Positions 16,002 through 25,427 of a stretch of 64,000 nucleotides of DNA are shown in pieces. The DNA is taken from assembly GCF_937146585.1 (NCBI RefSeq), contig NZ_CAKZRO010000052.1:23222-87221 (forward strand), given 5' to 3'. How positions within the stretch are numbered: position 1 is the stretch's first letter; each line of letters opens with the position of its first letter. The notes under the pieces are model-generated. The model was not told the origin of the DNA. It made no database searches and saw nothing but the letters and a program-made list of their open reading frames with translations. The position numbers and the translations under genes are program-made. The DNA is from an uncultured Halorubrum sp. (GTDB taxonomy: Archaea > Halobacteriota > Halobacteria > Halobacteriales > Haloferacaceae).

Positions 16002-16658
16002 TCAGTAGCCGAGCTGCTCGCGGACGAGGACGACCGTCGTCCGGCCCTCCTCGGTCTCGCGCCGGTAGACGAGCTGCTTCGCGATCGCGGACTCGGCGCC
16101 GTACGCCTCCTGCGCGCGCTCGTTCTCCAGCGGGTACGCGACCGACTCCAGCCGGTCGAAGGCGTCCGAGAGCGTCGGGACGACCTTGTTGGCCCCCGTG
16201 ACGATGACGACGTTGCCCGCGGCGAACGGGTACGCGCCGATCCGGCTGCCGGAGAGGTCGGCGGCGACCAGCTCGCCGGTCTGCGCGACCGCGTTGATGC
16301 CGCCGAGGAAGTAGTCGGCCGTCTGCGACTCGCGGCGCGCGGTCTGCCGCTCCGCGTCGTCGTCGATGCTCCAGATCTGGTCCGGCAGGCTCTCCCAGTC
16401 GTGGTCGCCCTCGCTCAGGAACTCGTCGAACCCGATCTCTTCGAGCGTCGTCGAGTGCCCGTTCATCACCGAGACCCCGTCGGGGATCTGGGACTTCACG
16501 GCCGTCAGCGCCTCGTCGGCGTCGTCGACGACGATCACGTCGAAGCCGCGCTCCTCCAAGTTCGCGACCGTCTCCTCGACGGTCTCGTCGTCGGGGAGCC
16601 GGTCCAGTTCGGCGTCGATCTCGGCGTCGTCTGCGTAGTCGGCTTTCTGCTGTGGCAT
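16002..16658 (-). CDS. LUD-domain (LutC/YkgG-like) protein
   Basis: The 218-residue cytoplasmic protein has the LUD fold seen in LutC, part of lactate-oxidation complexes in bacteria. Visible features are VMNGHSTTLEEIGF in the first half, the central SQTADYFLGGINAVAQTGEL and SRIGAYPFAAGNVVIVTGANK. The stretch DYFLGGINAVAQTG is the most characteristic. LutA and LutB are not adjacent, so its partner here is unknown. The start at 16658 is preferred to one 15 codons upstream because a TATA-like AGATAAAC lies about 25 bases before it. The protein stands alone between tRNA-Lys and the thermosome gene. Confidence 0.87.
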   Translation of the reverse strand: MPQQKADYADDAEIDAELDRLPDDETVEETVANLEERGFDVIVVDDADEALTAVKSQIPDGVSVMNGHSTTLEEIGFDEFLSEGDHDWESLPDQIWSIDDDAERQTARRESQTADYFLGGINAVAQTGELVAADLSGSRIGAYPFAAGNVVIVTGANKVVPTLSDAFDRLESVAYPLENERAQEAYGAESAIAKQLVYRRETEEGRTTVVLVREQLGY

Positions 16659-16679
16659 GGTGAACGTGAGAACCTCGTC

Positions 16680-16687
16680 GTTTATCT
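16680..16687 (-). promoter_or_regulatory. TATA-like box of the LUD gene
   Basis: On the minus strand AGATAAAC is centred about 25 bases before the ATG at 16658. It supports this start and a leaderless mRNA. Confidence 0.45.
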
Positions 16688-16990
16688 GAGGGTCGAGAGC
16701 CACTTAACCGCTCGCGGACACCGCCGTCCGGTGGTTACGCGGGTGTTACCGTCGTGTCGCGCGAGCCGAATGTGTGGCTCGATACCGTTGATCGCGGCCG
16801 CTCAGCGAGCGCGTCGCTCTCCGGTCGAGTCCGTGAATAAAAATCGCGTGTCGTCGTGGCCCGAAGGGGCGCGCGACGGTCGATCGGGAGACGGTTCCGG
16901 GGTCGGGGAGCGTGGAGGTGTGAAGGCGTTAGCCGAACTTCACACTTCGCGGGTCGCGTGCGCTCACGGGGCGACGCGCCCCGTTCGCTT
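16688..16990. other. intergenic stretch with small hairpins, no gene
   Basis: About 300 bases between the LUD promoter and the thermosome 3' end. Two short perfect stems are visible: CGAGCC (16762-16767) with GGCTCG (16776-16781), and GTGTGAAG (16918-16925) with CTTCACAC (16938-16945). They could end or stabilise the thermosome transcript. No convincing open frame or RNA gene is seen. Confidence 0.5.
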
Positions 16991-17011
16991 CGAGGTTCTT
17001 TCAGAACCTCG
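16991..17011 (-). terminator. hairpin directly after the thermosome stop codon
   Basis: CGAGGTTCT (16991-16999) and AGAACCTCG (17003-17011) form a perfect nine-base stem with a three-base loop, beginning one base after the TAA. On the transcript this is a compact, very stable 3' hairpin. No long U-run follows, so it may protect or process the abundant mRNA rather than terminate it. Confidence 0.5.
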
Positions 17012-17012
17012 C

Positions 17013-18698
<1,686 letters not shown>

Positions 18699-18723
18699 TA
18701 CAGCCATTGATTGATTGTGATTC

Positions 18724-18731
18724 TATATAAA
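18724..18731 (-). promoter_or_regulatory. strong TATA box of the thermosome gene
   Basis: On the minus strand TTTATATA is preceded by CGAAGGG and centred about 29 bases before the ATG at 18698. A CGAA next to the TATA box recalls the heat-inducible cct1 promoter studied in Haloferax (from memory). Heat-shock control is therefore likely but not shown by the sequence. Confidence 0.65.
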
Positions 18732-18806
18732 CCCTTCGCTCGTATCGTGCGGAACCGCAACACGGTGGGGGAGTATCGGCCGGTATGCGGTGCGTTCACA
18801 CGGGTC

Positions 18807-18815
18807 TTTATATAG
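18807..18815 (+). promoter_or_regulatory. plus-strand TATA box facing repeat copy B
   Basis: TTTATATAG with TCTTTATATAGAACAC context nearly repeats the thermosome promoter (GGTTTATATAGAATCAC) on the opposite strand. A start about 27 bases downstream, near 18838, would transcribe the whole structured repeat that begins at 18846. No protein gene follows on this strand. Confidence 0.5.
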
Positions 18816-18841
18816 AACACCAGATCAACTGCTGGACGCGC

Positions 18842-19168
18842 ATTGTTTATAAACGGACCGCGGTGGCGCGTGCCGACGAACGCCCGGAGGGCGTGAGTCG
18901 CACGCGCGAGGGAGTCGCTGGCTCCCGGAGCGAAGCGGAGGGTGCCAGCGACGAGGCTGGGGAGGTGTGAGGCTGCGGTTGCTGTGCGGTCGGGGTGGGG
19001 CTCAAAGGGGCAGCCGCGAGGACGCCGTAGGCGACGCAAGCACCACAGCGAAGGAGCGGTAGCGACTGAGCGAGGAGCGCAGCGAGCGTACGGCGTCCTC
19101 GCGGCTGGGGCTTTGCAGGTAGTCACCGTCGATCTGTGGTCAGCTGTTTATAAGCCAGCGGCTGAGGC
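18842..19168 (+). repeat. structured intergenic repeat, copy B (possible ncRNA)
   Basis: This lies between the thermosome and KH-protein genes, in the same orientation as copy A at 6440-6770. It has TTTATAAA at 18846-18853. Hairpin I has arms 18866-18877 and 18897-18907 around a nested ACGCCC/GGGCGT stem. Hairpin II is at 18914-18922 and 18944-18952. Hairpin III has 27-base arms 19003-19029 and 19089-19115. Hairpin IV pairs CAGCTG (19141-19146) with CGGCTG (19159-19164) around a 12-base loop with TTTATAA. Bases 18900-18965 equal 6503-6568 of copy A. Where the copies differ inside stems I and III, both strands of the stem have changed together. A plus-strand TATA box at 18807 could transcribe it. 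No protein is encoded credibly. Confidence 0.85.
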
Positions 19169-19252
19169 TTTGACAGTACTCACGACACCGCTGGTAACAA
19201 CACTTCATAAACAAACAGCGACGGCGACGCCGAAAGTGATAACGGATCCTGC

Positions 19253-19795
19253 TTACTGCGGCGCGTTGAAGCTCACGTCGTCGTCGAGCTCGTTCGACAT
19301 GCGCTCCAGGTACGAGTACACCGCGCCGTGCGGGGCGCCGTCGAGCAGCATCCCGACGGCCCGGCGAACGACCTCAAGCTCCTCGGGCTGGCCCACCGCG
19401 CCCACGGTGGACCCGTAGACGACGACGTTCGCGCCCGACAGCTCCTCGATGAGCTCGCGCGTGCGACCGTTTTCGCCGATGATCCGGCCCTTCTTGCGCT
19501 GGAGGTCGTTGTCGTTGCGGGTGTGTTCCGACAGGTCGACTAAGTCGAGCGTCCGGAGGTCGTGGTCGAGGATCGACAGCGCCGTCTCCGGCTTGAAGCC
19601 GCGGCCGATCGCCTTGATCACGTCCGGGGCCACCATCGCCGCCACGGGGTCGTCGCGCTCCTCGATGGCGACGCTCCCCGACTCCGAGTCGATGTCCAGC
19701 CGCACGTTCGCCCGCTCTTCGATCTCCCGCATCGTCTCGCCGCCGGCGCCGATGACGACGCCGATCCGGTCCTGCGGAACCGTCACGTGTTGCAT
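19253..19795 (-). CDS. two-KH-domain RNA-binding protein (Pno1/Krr1-like)
   Basis: The 180-residue protein has two KH domains. The first contains the GxxG loop in VVIGAGGETMREIEE (about 13-27), and the second in KKGRIIGENGRTRELIEE (about 101-118). Archaeal members correspond to eukaryotic Pno1/Dim2 and Krr1, which act in small ribosomal subunit maturation next to the 16S/18S rRNA 3' end. It is the last gene of a minus-strand run, 94 bases after the RIO1 kinase gene. RIO1 and Pno1 act in the same late 40S-type assembly step, so the pairing makes functional sense. Confidence 0.93.
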   Translation of the reverse strand: MQHVTVPQDRIGVVIGAGGETMREIEERANVRLDIDSESGSVAIEERDDPVAAMVAPDVIKAIGRGFKPETALSILDHDLRTLDLVDLSEHTRNDNDLQRKKGRIIGENGRTRELIEELSGANVVVYGSTVGAVGQPEELEVVRRAVGMLLDGAPHGAVYSYLERMSNELDDDVSFNAPQ

Positions 19796-19889
19796 ATCAC
19801 GGAGTACCCGGCGGAGCCTTTTAAGCGTGTTCCGCGGCGGTCGCCGCGTGACGGGTTCTCGGACCGCCTGCGGACGAAATCGGCGCCAC

Positions 19890-20858
19890 TCACTCGTCCG
19901 ACTCGGGGCTCGACGGGGATCCCGGACCCGTCTCCGGCTCCCCGCTCGGGTCGGCCTCGGGCTCCGTCACGTACGTGCGGAGGTCGTCGGGGTCGACGTC
20001 GATCCCCTGTCGGGTGAAGAAGGTCGCCACGTTCTCGCAGTCGCGGTCGAGGAACTCGCCGGCGTTCGGGTGGTGGATCGTCACCGCCTGCCCCATGTCG
20101 ATGATCACCAGTTCGCCGTCGTGGATGATCATGTTGTACTCGGAGAGGTCGCCGTGGATCAGGCCGGCCCCGTAGAGCCGGCGCATGTACTCGCGGACGA
20201 CCTCGTAGGCGGTCTCGGGGTTCTCGACGTCGACCTCGCTCAGCCGCCGGGCGCGCTCCTCGGCGTGGCCGACGAGCTCCATCACGAGGACGTTCCGCTG
20301 GACCGCGATCGGTTCGGGGACGCGCACGCCGGCCGTCCGCGCGCGTTCGAGGTTCGCGAACTCCTTGCGGGTCCACGCCAGCACGACCGCCTTCTTGTCG
20401 CTCGCGATGCCGTCGAATCGCGGGTCCCCCTCCAGGTACTCGCGCATCTGCCGGAAGTTCGAGGAGTTGATCCGGTACACCTTCACCGCGACCTCGCGCT
20501 CGGGCGTGACCCCCTCGGGACCGCCGCCCGCCGCCTTCGAGCCCGGTTCCGGTCGCTCGCCGGCCTGCCCCCCGAGCGCCTCGAAGACGCTCGCCTCCTT
20601 CCCGGTCGACACCGGCCCGCCGAAGGCGTCGACGTAGCCGTCCTGGACCAGCTTGTACACCGCGGCGAGCGTGGCGTCGTCGAACACCGACTCCTGGAGT
20701 TTGAACTGCTCGGTGTCTTTGATCCGCTTGCGGAACTCGTCGAACTCGCGGTCCTGCCGCCGGGCGATCCGGTCGGCCTCGGTGTCGGAGACGTCGAGTT
20801 TCTCCCACTCGTCGCCGGGCTGGTCCGCCGGTTCGAGCAGGCCGAAGTCCTCGCTCAT
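19890..20858 (-). CDS. rio1: RIO1-type serine kinase/ATPase
   Basis: The 322-residue atypical kinase belongs to the RIO1 family, which drives late maturation of the small ribosomal subunit by ATP hydrolysis. Visible motifs are the flexible P-loop STGKEASVFEA, the ATP-anchoring Lys in VAVKVYRINSSNFRQM, the hinge NVLVMELVG, the catalytic loop LIHGDLSEYNMII and the metal-binding IIDMGQAV. An acidic tail of about 25 residues ends the protein. A low-complexity insertion of about 25 residues sits between the P-loop and the Lys strand. The start at 20858 (MSEDFGLLEP) is the first ATG with coding character. It lies between hjc and the KH gene on one strand. Confidence 0.95.
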   Translation of the reverse strand: MSEDFGLLEPADQPGDEWEKLDVSDTEADRIARRQDREFDEFRKRIKDTEQFKLQESVFDDATLAAVYKLVQDGYVDAFGGPVSTGKEASVFEALGGQAGERPEPGSKAAGGGPEGVTPEREVAVKVYRINSSNFRQMREYLEGDPRFDGIASDKKAVVLAWTRKEFANLERARTAGVRVPEPIAVQRNVLVMELVGHAEERARRLSEVDVENPETAYEVVREYMRRLYGAGLIHGDLSEYNMIIHDGELVIIDMGQAVTIHHPNAGEFLDRDCENVATFFTRQGIDVDPDDLRTYVTEPEADPSGEPETGPGSPSSPESDE

Positions 20859-20944
20859 TCGTCCCGGGGTTCGACGCCGCGAGGGATAAGCGAGGGGGTC
20901 CGCGGGCCGTCCGGGCGACCCGGGAGCGCGGCCGCGACCGGCCG

Positions 20945-21490
20945 TCACAGCACGTCGAGCGCGTCCGCGACCGGCATGTGACCGTCGCGGACGGCCTCGA
21001 GGATCGTCCGCCGCTCCTCGGTCTCGGGGTCGGTCGCGTCCGCGTCGTCGTCGTCACCGACCTCAGAGAGCGTCACCTTCTCCGTCTCGCCGACGAACTC
21101 GGGGAAGTCGGTGCCGTCGGCGAGCGCTTTCTCCTTCTTCACGCGGTACGACCCGGCGTCGGTGGTGTAGAGGTCGCCGGGGTGGAAGAAGTACCAGTCC
21201 TCGCGGTCGAACCGCACCGCGATGCGCGCCTTCGCGCCGAAGTTCCGCGCGAAGAACAGCAGCGCCTCCACCTCCTCGCCGGTGAGGTAGATGGGGTCGC
21301 CCGCGCTGGACTTCGCCTCGATGGCGTAGAACGTCTCGCCGTCGCCGGCGAGCACGTCGGGGAGCTCGCGCTCGGTCGCGGAGCCGCTGGCCGGCGCGCG
21401 CATCACGGCGAACCCCGCCTCGTCCAAGGCGTTCACCAGCTCGCGCTCGCGGCGGTCTCCCTTCCGGTTAGCGGACACGGTCGTCGTCAC
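20945..21490 (-). CDS. hjc: Holliday junction resolvase Hjc
   Basis: The 181-residue nuclease cuts four-way DNA junctions during recombination. The N-terminal catalytic core has the archaeal Hjc pattern: [18 protein letters not shown] with the first Glu, the Asp in RELPDVLAG, and the FYAIEAKSS motif with the paired Glu and Lys of the PD-(D/E)xK fold. The remaining 55 residues form an acidic extension longer than in Sulfolobus Hjc. A second possible start lies five codons in (GTG, then SANRKG), so the exact N-terminus is open. It precedes rio1 by 86 bases. Confidence 0.94.
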   Translation of the reverse strand: MTTTVSANRKGDRRERELVNALDEAGFAVMRAPASGSATERELPDVLAGDGETFYAIEAKSSAGDPIYLTGEEVEALLFFARNFGAKARIAVRFDREDWYFFHPGDLYTTDAGSYRVKKEKALADGTDFPEFVGETEKVTLSEVGDDDDADATDPETEERRTILEAVRDGHMPVADALDVL

Positions 21491-21578
21491 CCGGTTCGGT
21501 CATGGCCGTCGTAGACGGGAGCCGGGCAAAAGCCCGGCGGGTCGCGGGGCGCGTGCGCCGCTCCGGTCCGAGCGCTCG

Positions 21579-21950
21579 TCACCCGCGCAGCCGCCACCAC
21601 AGCGACCGGATCTTGTACCCGAGCGACCCGCGCTCGTACCCGTTCCAGCCGCTCATCCCGCCGGCGAGCGTCGACGCCTCGTAACCCGCCTCGTCGAGCA
21701 CCCGGGTCGCGCGCTTGGCGACGATCCCCATCTTACAGACGGTGACGACCTCGCGGTCGTCGGGGATCTCGTCGAGGCGTCGCCGCAGCGCGGCCTCGTC
21801 GCCGCCGCGGAGGTCGTCGTACACCGGCACGTTCCGGCTCCCCTCGATCGCGCCGCCGTCGTAGTTCGACTCGGGGCGGATGTCCAGCAGGAGCGGCTCG
21901 TCGTCGGTTCCGAGGCGCTCGTCGAGTTCGGCCGGGAGAATGCGACTCAT
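21579..21950 (-). CDS. rhodanese-domain protein
   Basis: The 123-residue single-domain rhodanese has the active-site loop VVTVCKMGIVAKRA, with the catalytic Cys at about 72, and the usual LLLDIRPESNYDGGAIEGS near the start. It probably transfers sulfane sulfur to an acceptor in the cytoplasm. The gene overlaps the upstream flavin-reductase gene by four bases (ATGA), so they are translationally coupled. The sequence does not say whether the partner enzyme is redox-linked to the rhodanese. Confidence 0.92.
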   Translation of the reverse strand: MSRILPAELDERLGTDDEPLLLDIRPESNYDGGAIEGSRNVPVYDDLRGGDEAALRRRLDEIPDDREVVTVCKMGIVAKRATRVLDEAGYEASTLAGGMSGWNGYERGSLGYKIRSLWWRLRG

Positions 21951-22513
21951 CGACGGAGGCGCTCCGCGTGCTCGACGACGACGCGGCCCAGCCGCTCGGT
22001 GCGGTCGCGGAGGTCCGCGTCGGTGATCCGCGGTCCGCCGTCCGGTCCGGTGCCGCCCGCGGTCCCGCCCGTCTCGACGACCGACGCGGCGCCCCGGATC
22101 CCGACCTCGTGGGGGACCGTCCACGCGTGGACGTTCCGGAACGTCGAGCGGAGGTGTTCGAGCGTCCCGCCGTAGGAGCCGCCGCCGGCGGTCGCGAGCA
22201 GCCCGACGGCGGTGTCCGCGTACTCGTCGGAGCCGCAGAAGTCGTGGAAGTTCTTGAACGTCGACGAGTAGGAGCCGCGGTAGACGGGCGTGCCGGCGAG
22301 GACGCCGTCGGCCTCGCGGACGCGGCGCTTCAGCGCCTCGCTGTCGCCCTGCGCGCCCTCGTCCGGGTGGTAGAGGGGGAGGTCGACGGTGGCCAAGTCG
22401 ATCAGGTCGGTCTCCGCGCCGGCGTCGGCCGCGGCGTCGAGCGCGACGCGGAGCGCGGCCCGCGTGGTGCTGTCCGCGCTCCGACTGCCGGAGACGGCGG
22501 CGATTCGGGTCAT
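21947..22513 (-). CDS. NADPH-dependent FMN reductase-family flavoprotein
   Basis: The 188-residue flavodoxin-like protein begins IAAVSGSRSADSTTR, the phosphate loop for FMN. It also has LPLYHPDEG, DGVLAGTPVYRGSYSSTFKN and ATAGGGSYGG, all typical of the YieF/ArsH/SsuE superfamily. It should bind FMN and use NAD(P)H to reduce flavin, quinones or similar acceptors. The 3' end overlaps the rhodanese start by four bases. The region before 22513 is divergent with the phosphohexomutase gene, leaving a 135-base gap for both promoters. Confidence 0.92.
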   Translation of the reverse strand: MTRIAAVSGSRSADSTTRAALRVALDAAADAGAETDLIDLATVDLPLYHPDEGAQGDSEALKRRVREADGVLAGTPVYRGSYSSTFKNFHDFCGSDEYADTAVGLLATAGGGSYGGTLEHLRSTFRNVHAWTVPHEVGIRGAASVVETGGTAGGTGPDGGPRITDADLRDRTERLGRVVVEHAERLRR

Positions 22514-22648
22514 ACGTCGGGTTCGACTGCCGGCCACTAAAACGCGGGCGGTCCGCGGCGACCGCCGCCGGTCTCCCGGTCGCACGCACGCTCGCAACCG
22601 TCGCGGCCGACACGGGGCATTATTGTCCCCGCCGCCGACGTGGCTCCC

Positions 22649-24055
22649 ATGGACCAGATTGCCTTCGGCACGGACGGGTGGCGCGCGACTCTGGACACGT
22701 TCACCGACGAGCGCGTGCGGATCGTGGGGCAGGCGGTCGCCGACCACCTGAAGGCGGCGGGCCGCGACGGCCCGGTCGCGGTGGGGTACGACGCCCGCGA
22801 GACATCGGAGGGGTTCGCCGAGAGCCTCGCCGAGGTGTTCGCCGGCAACGGCTTCGACGTGCTCCTCCCCGAGCGCGACGCGCCGACCCCGGTGATCGCC
22901 CACGCCATCGTCGACCGCGACCTCGCGGGCGCGTGTATGGTCACCGCCTCGCACAACCCGCCCGAGTACAACGGCGTGAAGTTCATCCCCCACGACGGCG
23001 CGCCCGCGCTGCCCGACGTCACCGAGGACGTCGTCGACCGGCTCGCGGAGCCGGACCTGCTCCCCGGGGGCGAGCGCGGCGACGTCTCCCGGGTCGACCT
23101 CGTGAGCGACCACGCCGACGCCGCCCGCCGGGTCGTCGGCGAGGTCGTCGGGGGCGGGGACGGCGGACCGGACCTCTCCGGGCTCACCGTGGCGTACGAC
23201 GCGATGCACGGGAGCGGGCGCGGCGTCACGGACGCGCTCCTCGAGTCGGCCGGCGCGGAGGTCGTCCGGCTGCGCTGCGAGCGCGACGTGACCTTCGGCG
23301 GCGACTCCCCGGAGCCGTCGGCCGAGCACCTCGGCGCGCTGGCCGACCGCGTCACCGACCCCGACAGCGACGTCGACCTCGGGGTCGCGAACGACGGCGA
23401 CGCCGACCGGATCGCGGTCGTCACGCCCGAGCGCGGCGTCCTCGACGCCAACCTCTTCTACGCCGCCTGCTACGACCGGCTCCTCGAGGCCGACTCGGGC
23501 CCGGCGGTCCGCACCGTCTCCACGACGTTCCTCGTCGACCGCATCGCGGAGGCGCACGGCGAGGCGGTGTACGAGACCCCGGTCGGGTTCAAGTGGGTCG
23601 CCGAGGCGATGGGCGAGCACGACGCGCTGTTCGGCGGCGAGGAGTCCGGCGGGTTCACGCTCCGCGGCCACGTCCGGGAGAAGGACGGCGTGTTGATGGC
23701 GCTGCTCGCGGCCGCGACCAACGCCGCCGAGCCGTTCGACGCGCGCGTCGACCGCCTGCTCGACGAGCACGGCCGCATCGCGGCCGGGAAGGTGTCGCTC
23801 GACTGCCCCGACGACCGGAAAGAAGGGGTCCTCGACGAGCTGGAGGACCACATCCCGGGGTCGGTCGACGGGCACGAGGTGGCGAAGGTCGTCACGCTCG
23901 ACGGGTTCAAACTCCTCTTGGAGAACGGCTCGTGGCTGCTCGTCCGCCCCTCGGGCACCGAGCCGAAGCTGCGAGTGTACGCCGAGGCCGACTCCGAGGA
24001 CGCCGTCGACGACCTGCTCGCGGCGGGCCGCGACCTCGTCGAGCCGCTGGTCTGA
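22649..24055 (+). CDS. phosphohexomutase (phosphomannomutase/phosphoglucomutase)
   Basis: The 468-residue enzyme interconverts hexose 1- and 6-phosphates for sugar-nucleotide synthesis. All four signatures of the alpha-D-phosphohexomutase family are visible: FGTDGWRA at 6-13, the phosphoserine loop VTASHNPPEYNG with Ser101, the metal loop NDGDADRIAV, and the sugar loop FGGEESGGFTL. The C-terminal RPSGTEPKLRVY binds phosphate. Which sugar is preferred (Man, Glc or GlcN) cannot be told from motifs. The ATG at 22649 is chosen over a GTG nine bases upstream because a TATTATTG box lies about 27 bases before it. Confidence 0.93.
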   Translation: MDQIAFGTDGWRATLDTFTDERVRIVGQAVADHLKAAGRDGPVAVGYDARETSEGFAESLAEVFAGNGFDVLLPERDAPTPVIAHAIVDRDLAGACMVTASHNPPEYNGVKFIPHDGAPALPDVTEDVVDRLAEPDLLPGGERGDVSRVDLVSDHADAARRVVGEVVGGGDGGPDLSGLTVAYDAMHGSGRGVTDALLESAGAEVVRLRCERDVTFGGDSPEPSAEHLGALADRVTDPDSDVDLGVANDGDADRIAVVTPERGVLDANLFYAACYDRLLEADSGPAVRTVSTTFLVDRIAEAHGEAVYETPVGFKWVAEAMGEHDALFGGEESGGFTLRGHVREKDGVLMALLAAATNAAEPFDARVDRLLDEHGRIAAGKVSLDCPDDRKEGVLDELEDHIPGSVDGHEVAKVVTLDGFKLLLENGSWLLVRPSGTEPKLRVYAEADSEDAVDDLLAAGRDLVEPLV

Positions 24056-24191
24056 GGGCGGTCGCCGAGCTCGACGGTCCGCAGGCCCGCGCCCCGGCCG
24101 CGCGACTTTCAGTTCCGCCTTGCGTTCGGCTCGTCTATTTATGAATTAACTCCGTATCGTCGTGTACCGCCTGACGCGGCCGAGGACACAG

Positions 24192-24572
24192 ATGATCGAC
24201 GAGCCACTGCCAGCGCCGGAGCACAGCGACGCCGAACCGACGCCGCCCGCGGAGACTGTCGGCGGCGACGCGCCGGACCCGATGAACGCGTCGAGCCGGG
24301 CCGCCGAACCGCCGCCCGATCCCGACGACGGGCGGGCCCGCGACCGCGACGACGGAGACCGCGGTCCCGACGGCGACGGTGACCACTGCCCCGACGACGG
24401 GGAGACCCGTGACCGCGAGCGCGAGCCGGCGGACGACGGCGCGGATCCGGACGCGAGCGACCGCGACGCCGACGAGCCGGAGACCCTCGAATACCGGCTC
24501 GAACGGCTCCGACTGCTGCGAGCCGTGGTGACGCTCGCGGTCGTCGTCGCCCGCCTCATCCGGTCGCTTTGA
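24192..24572 (+). CDS. acidic disordered protein with C-terminal hydrophobic tail
   Basis: The 126-residue protein is dominated by Asp, Arg, Pro and Gly for about 95 residues. It then has a helix [19 protein letters not shown] that continues into a hydrophobic [10 protein letters not shown] end. It may be a tail-anchored or membrane-surface protein. Function is unknown. A GTG at 24162, with a TATTTATG box about 23 bases before it, would add ten residues and fits a leaderless start, so the N-terminus is uncertain. Low complexity means the frame could also be fortuitous. Confidence 0.5.
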   Translation: MIDEPLPAPEHSDAEPTPPAETVGGDAPDPMNASSRAAEPPPDPDDGRARDRDDGDRGPDGDGDHCPDDGETRDREREPADDGADPDASDRDADEPETLEYRLERLRLLRAVVTLAVVVARLIRSL

Positions 24573-24633
24573 GCGTTTCCGTGCCGACCCGATCGGGTGT
24601 CTTTTTAGGGGATACCGCCCTAGCCGAACGTAT

Positions 24634-25377
24634 ATGTTCAAGGCCATCGTGGGCGCGTCGACGTTTCAGGACGCGCTCGATTCGGTGAGCGTGTTGGTCG
24701 ACGAGTGTAAGATCCGCCTGAACGAGGAGGAGCTCTCCATCCGCGCCGTCGACCCCGCCAACGTCGGCATGGTCGACCTCACCCTGGAGGCCGCCGCGTT
24801 CGAGTCCTACGAGGCCGACGGCGGCGTCATCGGCGTCAACCTCGCCCGGCTCGAGGACATCGCCGGCATGGCCAACTCCGGCGACCTGATCCACCTCGAA
24901 CTCGACGAGGAGACCCGCAAGCTCCACATCGAGATCGACGGGCTCTCGTACACGCTCGCGCTCATCGACCCCGACTCGATCCGGCAGGAGCCGGACATCC
25001 CGGACCTCGATCTCGCCTCCGAGATCGTCGTCGAGGGCGCGCAGCTCGACCGCGGGATCAAGGCCGCGGACATGGTCTCCGACCACATCCGCCTCCGCGT
25101 CGACGAGACCGACGAGGCGTTCTTCATCGAGGCCGAGGGCGACACCGACGACGTCAACCTCAAGCTCGACCGCGAGGACCTCATCGCGCTCACCGCCGGC
25201 CCCGCCGACTCGCTGTTCAGCCTCGACTACCTGAAGGACATGAACAAGGCGATCCCCTCCGACGCCGAGGTCACCGTCGAGCTCGGCGAGGAGTTCCCGG
25301 TCAAGCTCCACTACGGCTTCGCCGAGGGGCTCGGGAACGTGACGTTCATGCTCGCACCCCGTATTCAGAGCGACTGA
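24634..25377 (+). CDS. pcn: PCNA sliding clamp
   Basis: The 247-residue protein forms the homotrimeric DNA clamp that tethers polymerases, ligase, FEN1 and other PIP-box proteins. It begins [15 protein letters not shown] and shows the archaeal/eukaryotic PCNA layout of two similar domains. The interdomain connector is near [14 protein letters not shown], and the C-terminal strand [10 protein letters not shown] forms part of the partner-binding pocket. It is very acidic, as known for Haloferax PCNA. TTTTTAGGGG at about 24601-24610 may be its TATA region. Hel308, later in the window, ends in a possible PIP-like motif. Confidence 0.97.
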   Translation: MFKAIVGASTFQDALDSVSVLVDECKIRLNEEELSIRAVDPANVGMVDLTLEAAAFESYEADGGVIGVNLARLEDIAGMANSGDLIHLELDEETRKLHIEIDGLSYTLALIDPDSIRQEPDIPDLDLASEIVVEGAQLDRGIKAADMVSDHIRLRVDETDEAFFIEAEGDTDDVNLKLDREDLIALTAGPADSLFSLDYLKDMNKAIPSDAEVTVELGEEFPVKLHYGFAEGLGNVTFMLAPRIQSD

Positions 25378-25390
25378 GGGCCTGAAGCGG

Positions 25391-25420
25391 CGGTTTTCGA
25401 GATCGAACCGAGCTCGTTTT
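25391..25420 (+). terminator. possible terminator between converging genes
   Basis: CGGTTTTCGA and TCGAACCG can form an imperfect stem, followed by AGCTCGTTTT with a T4 run. The 50-base gap separates PCNA from the oppositely oriented kinase gene. Confidence 0.35.
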
Positions 25421-25427
25421 CGCCCCC

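Noticed and set aside
24162..24191. GTG start adding ten residues to the acidic tail protein
   Set aside because: Kept as an alternative only. The ATG at 24192 is the safer call, although the TATA spacing would allow 24162.
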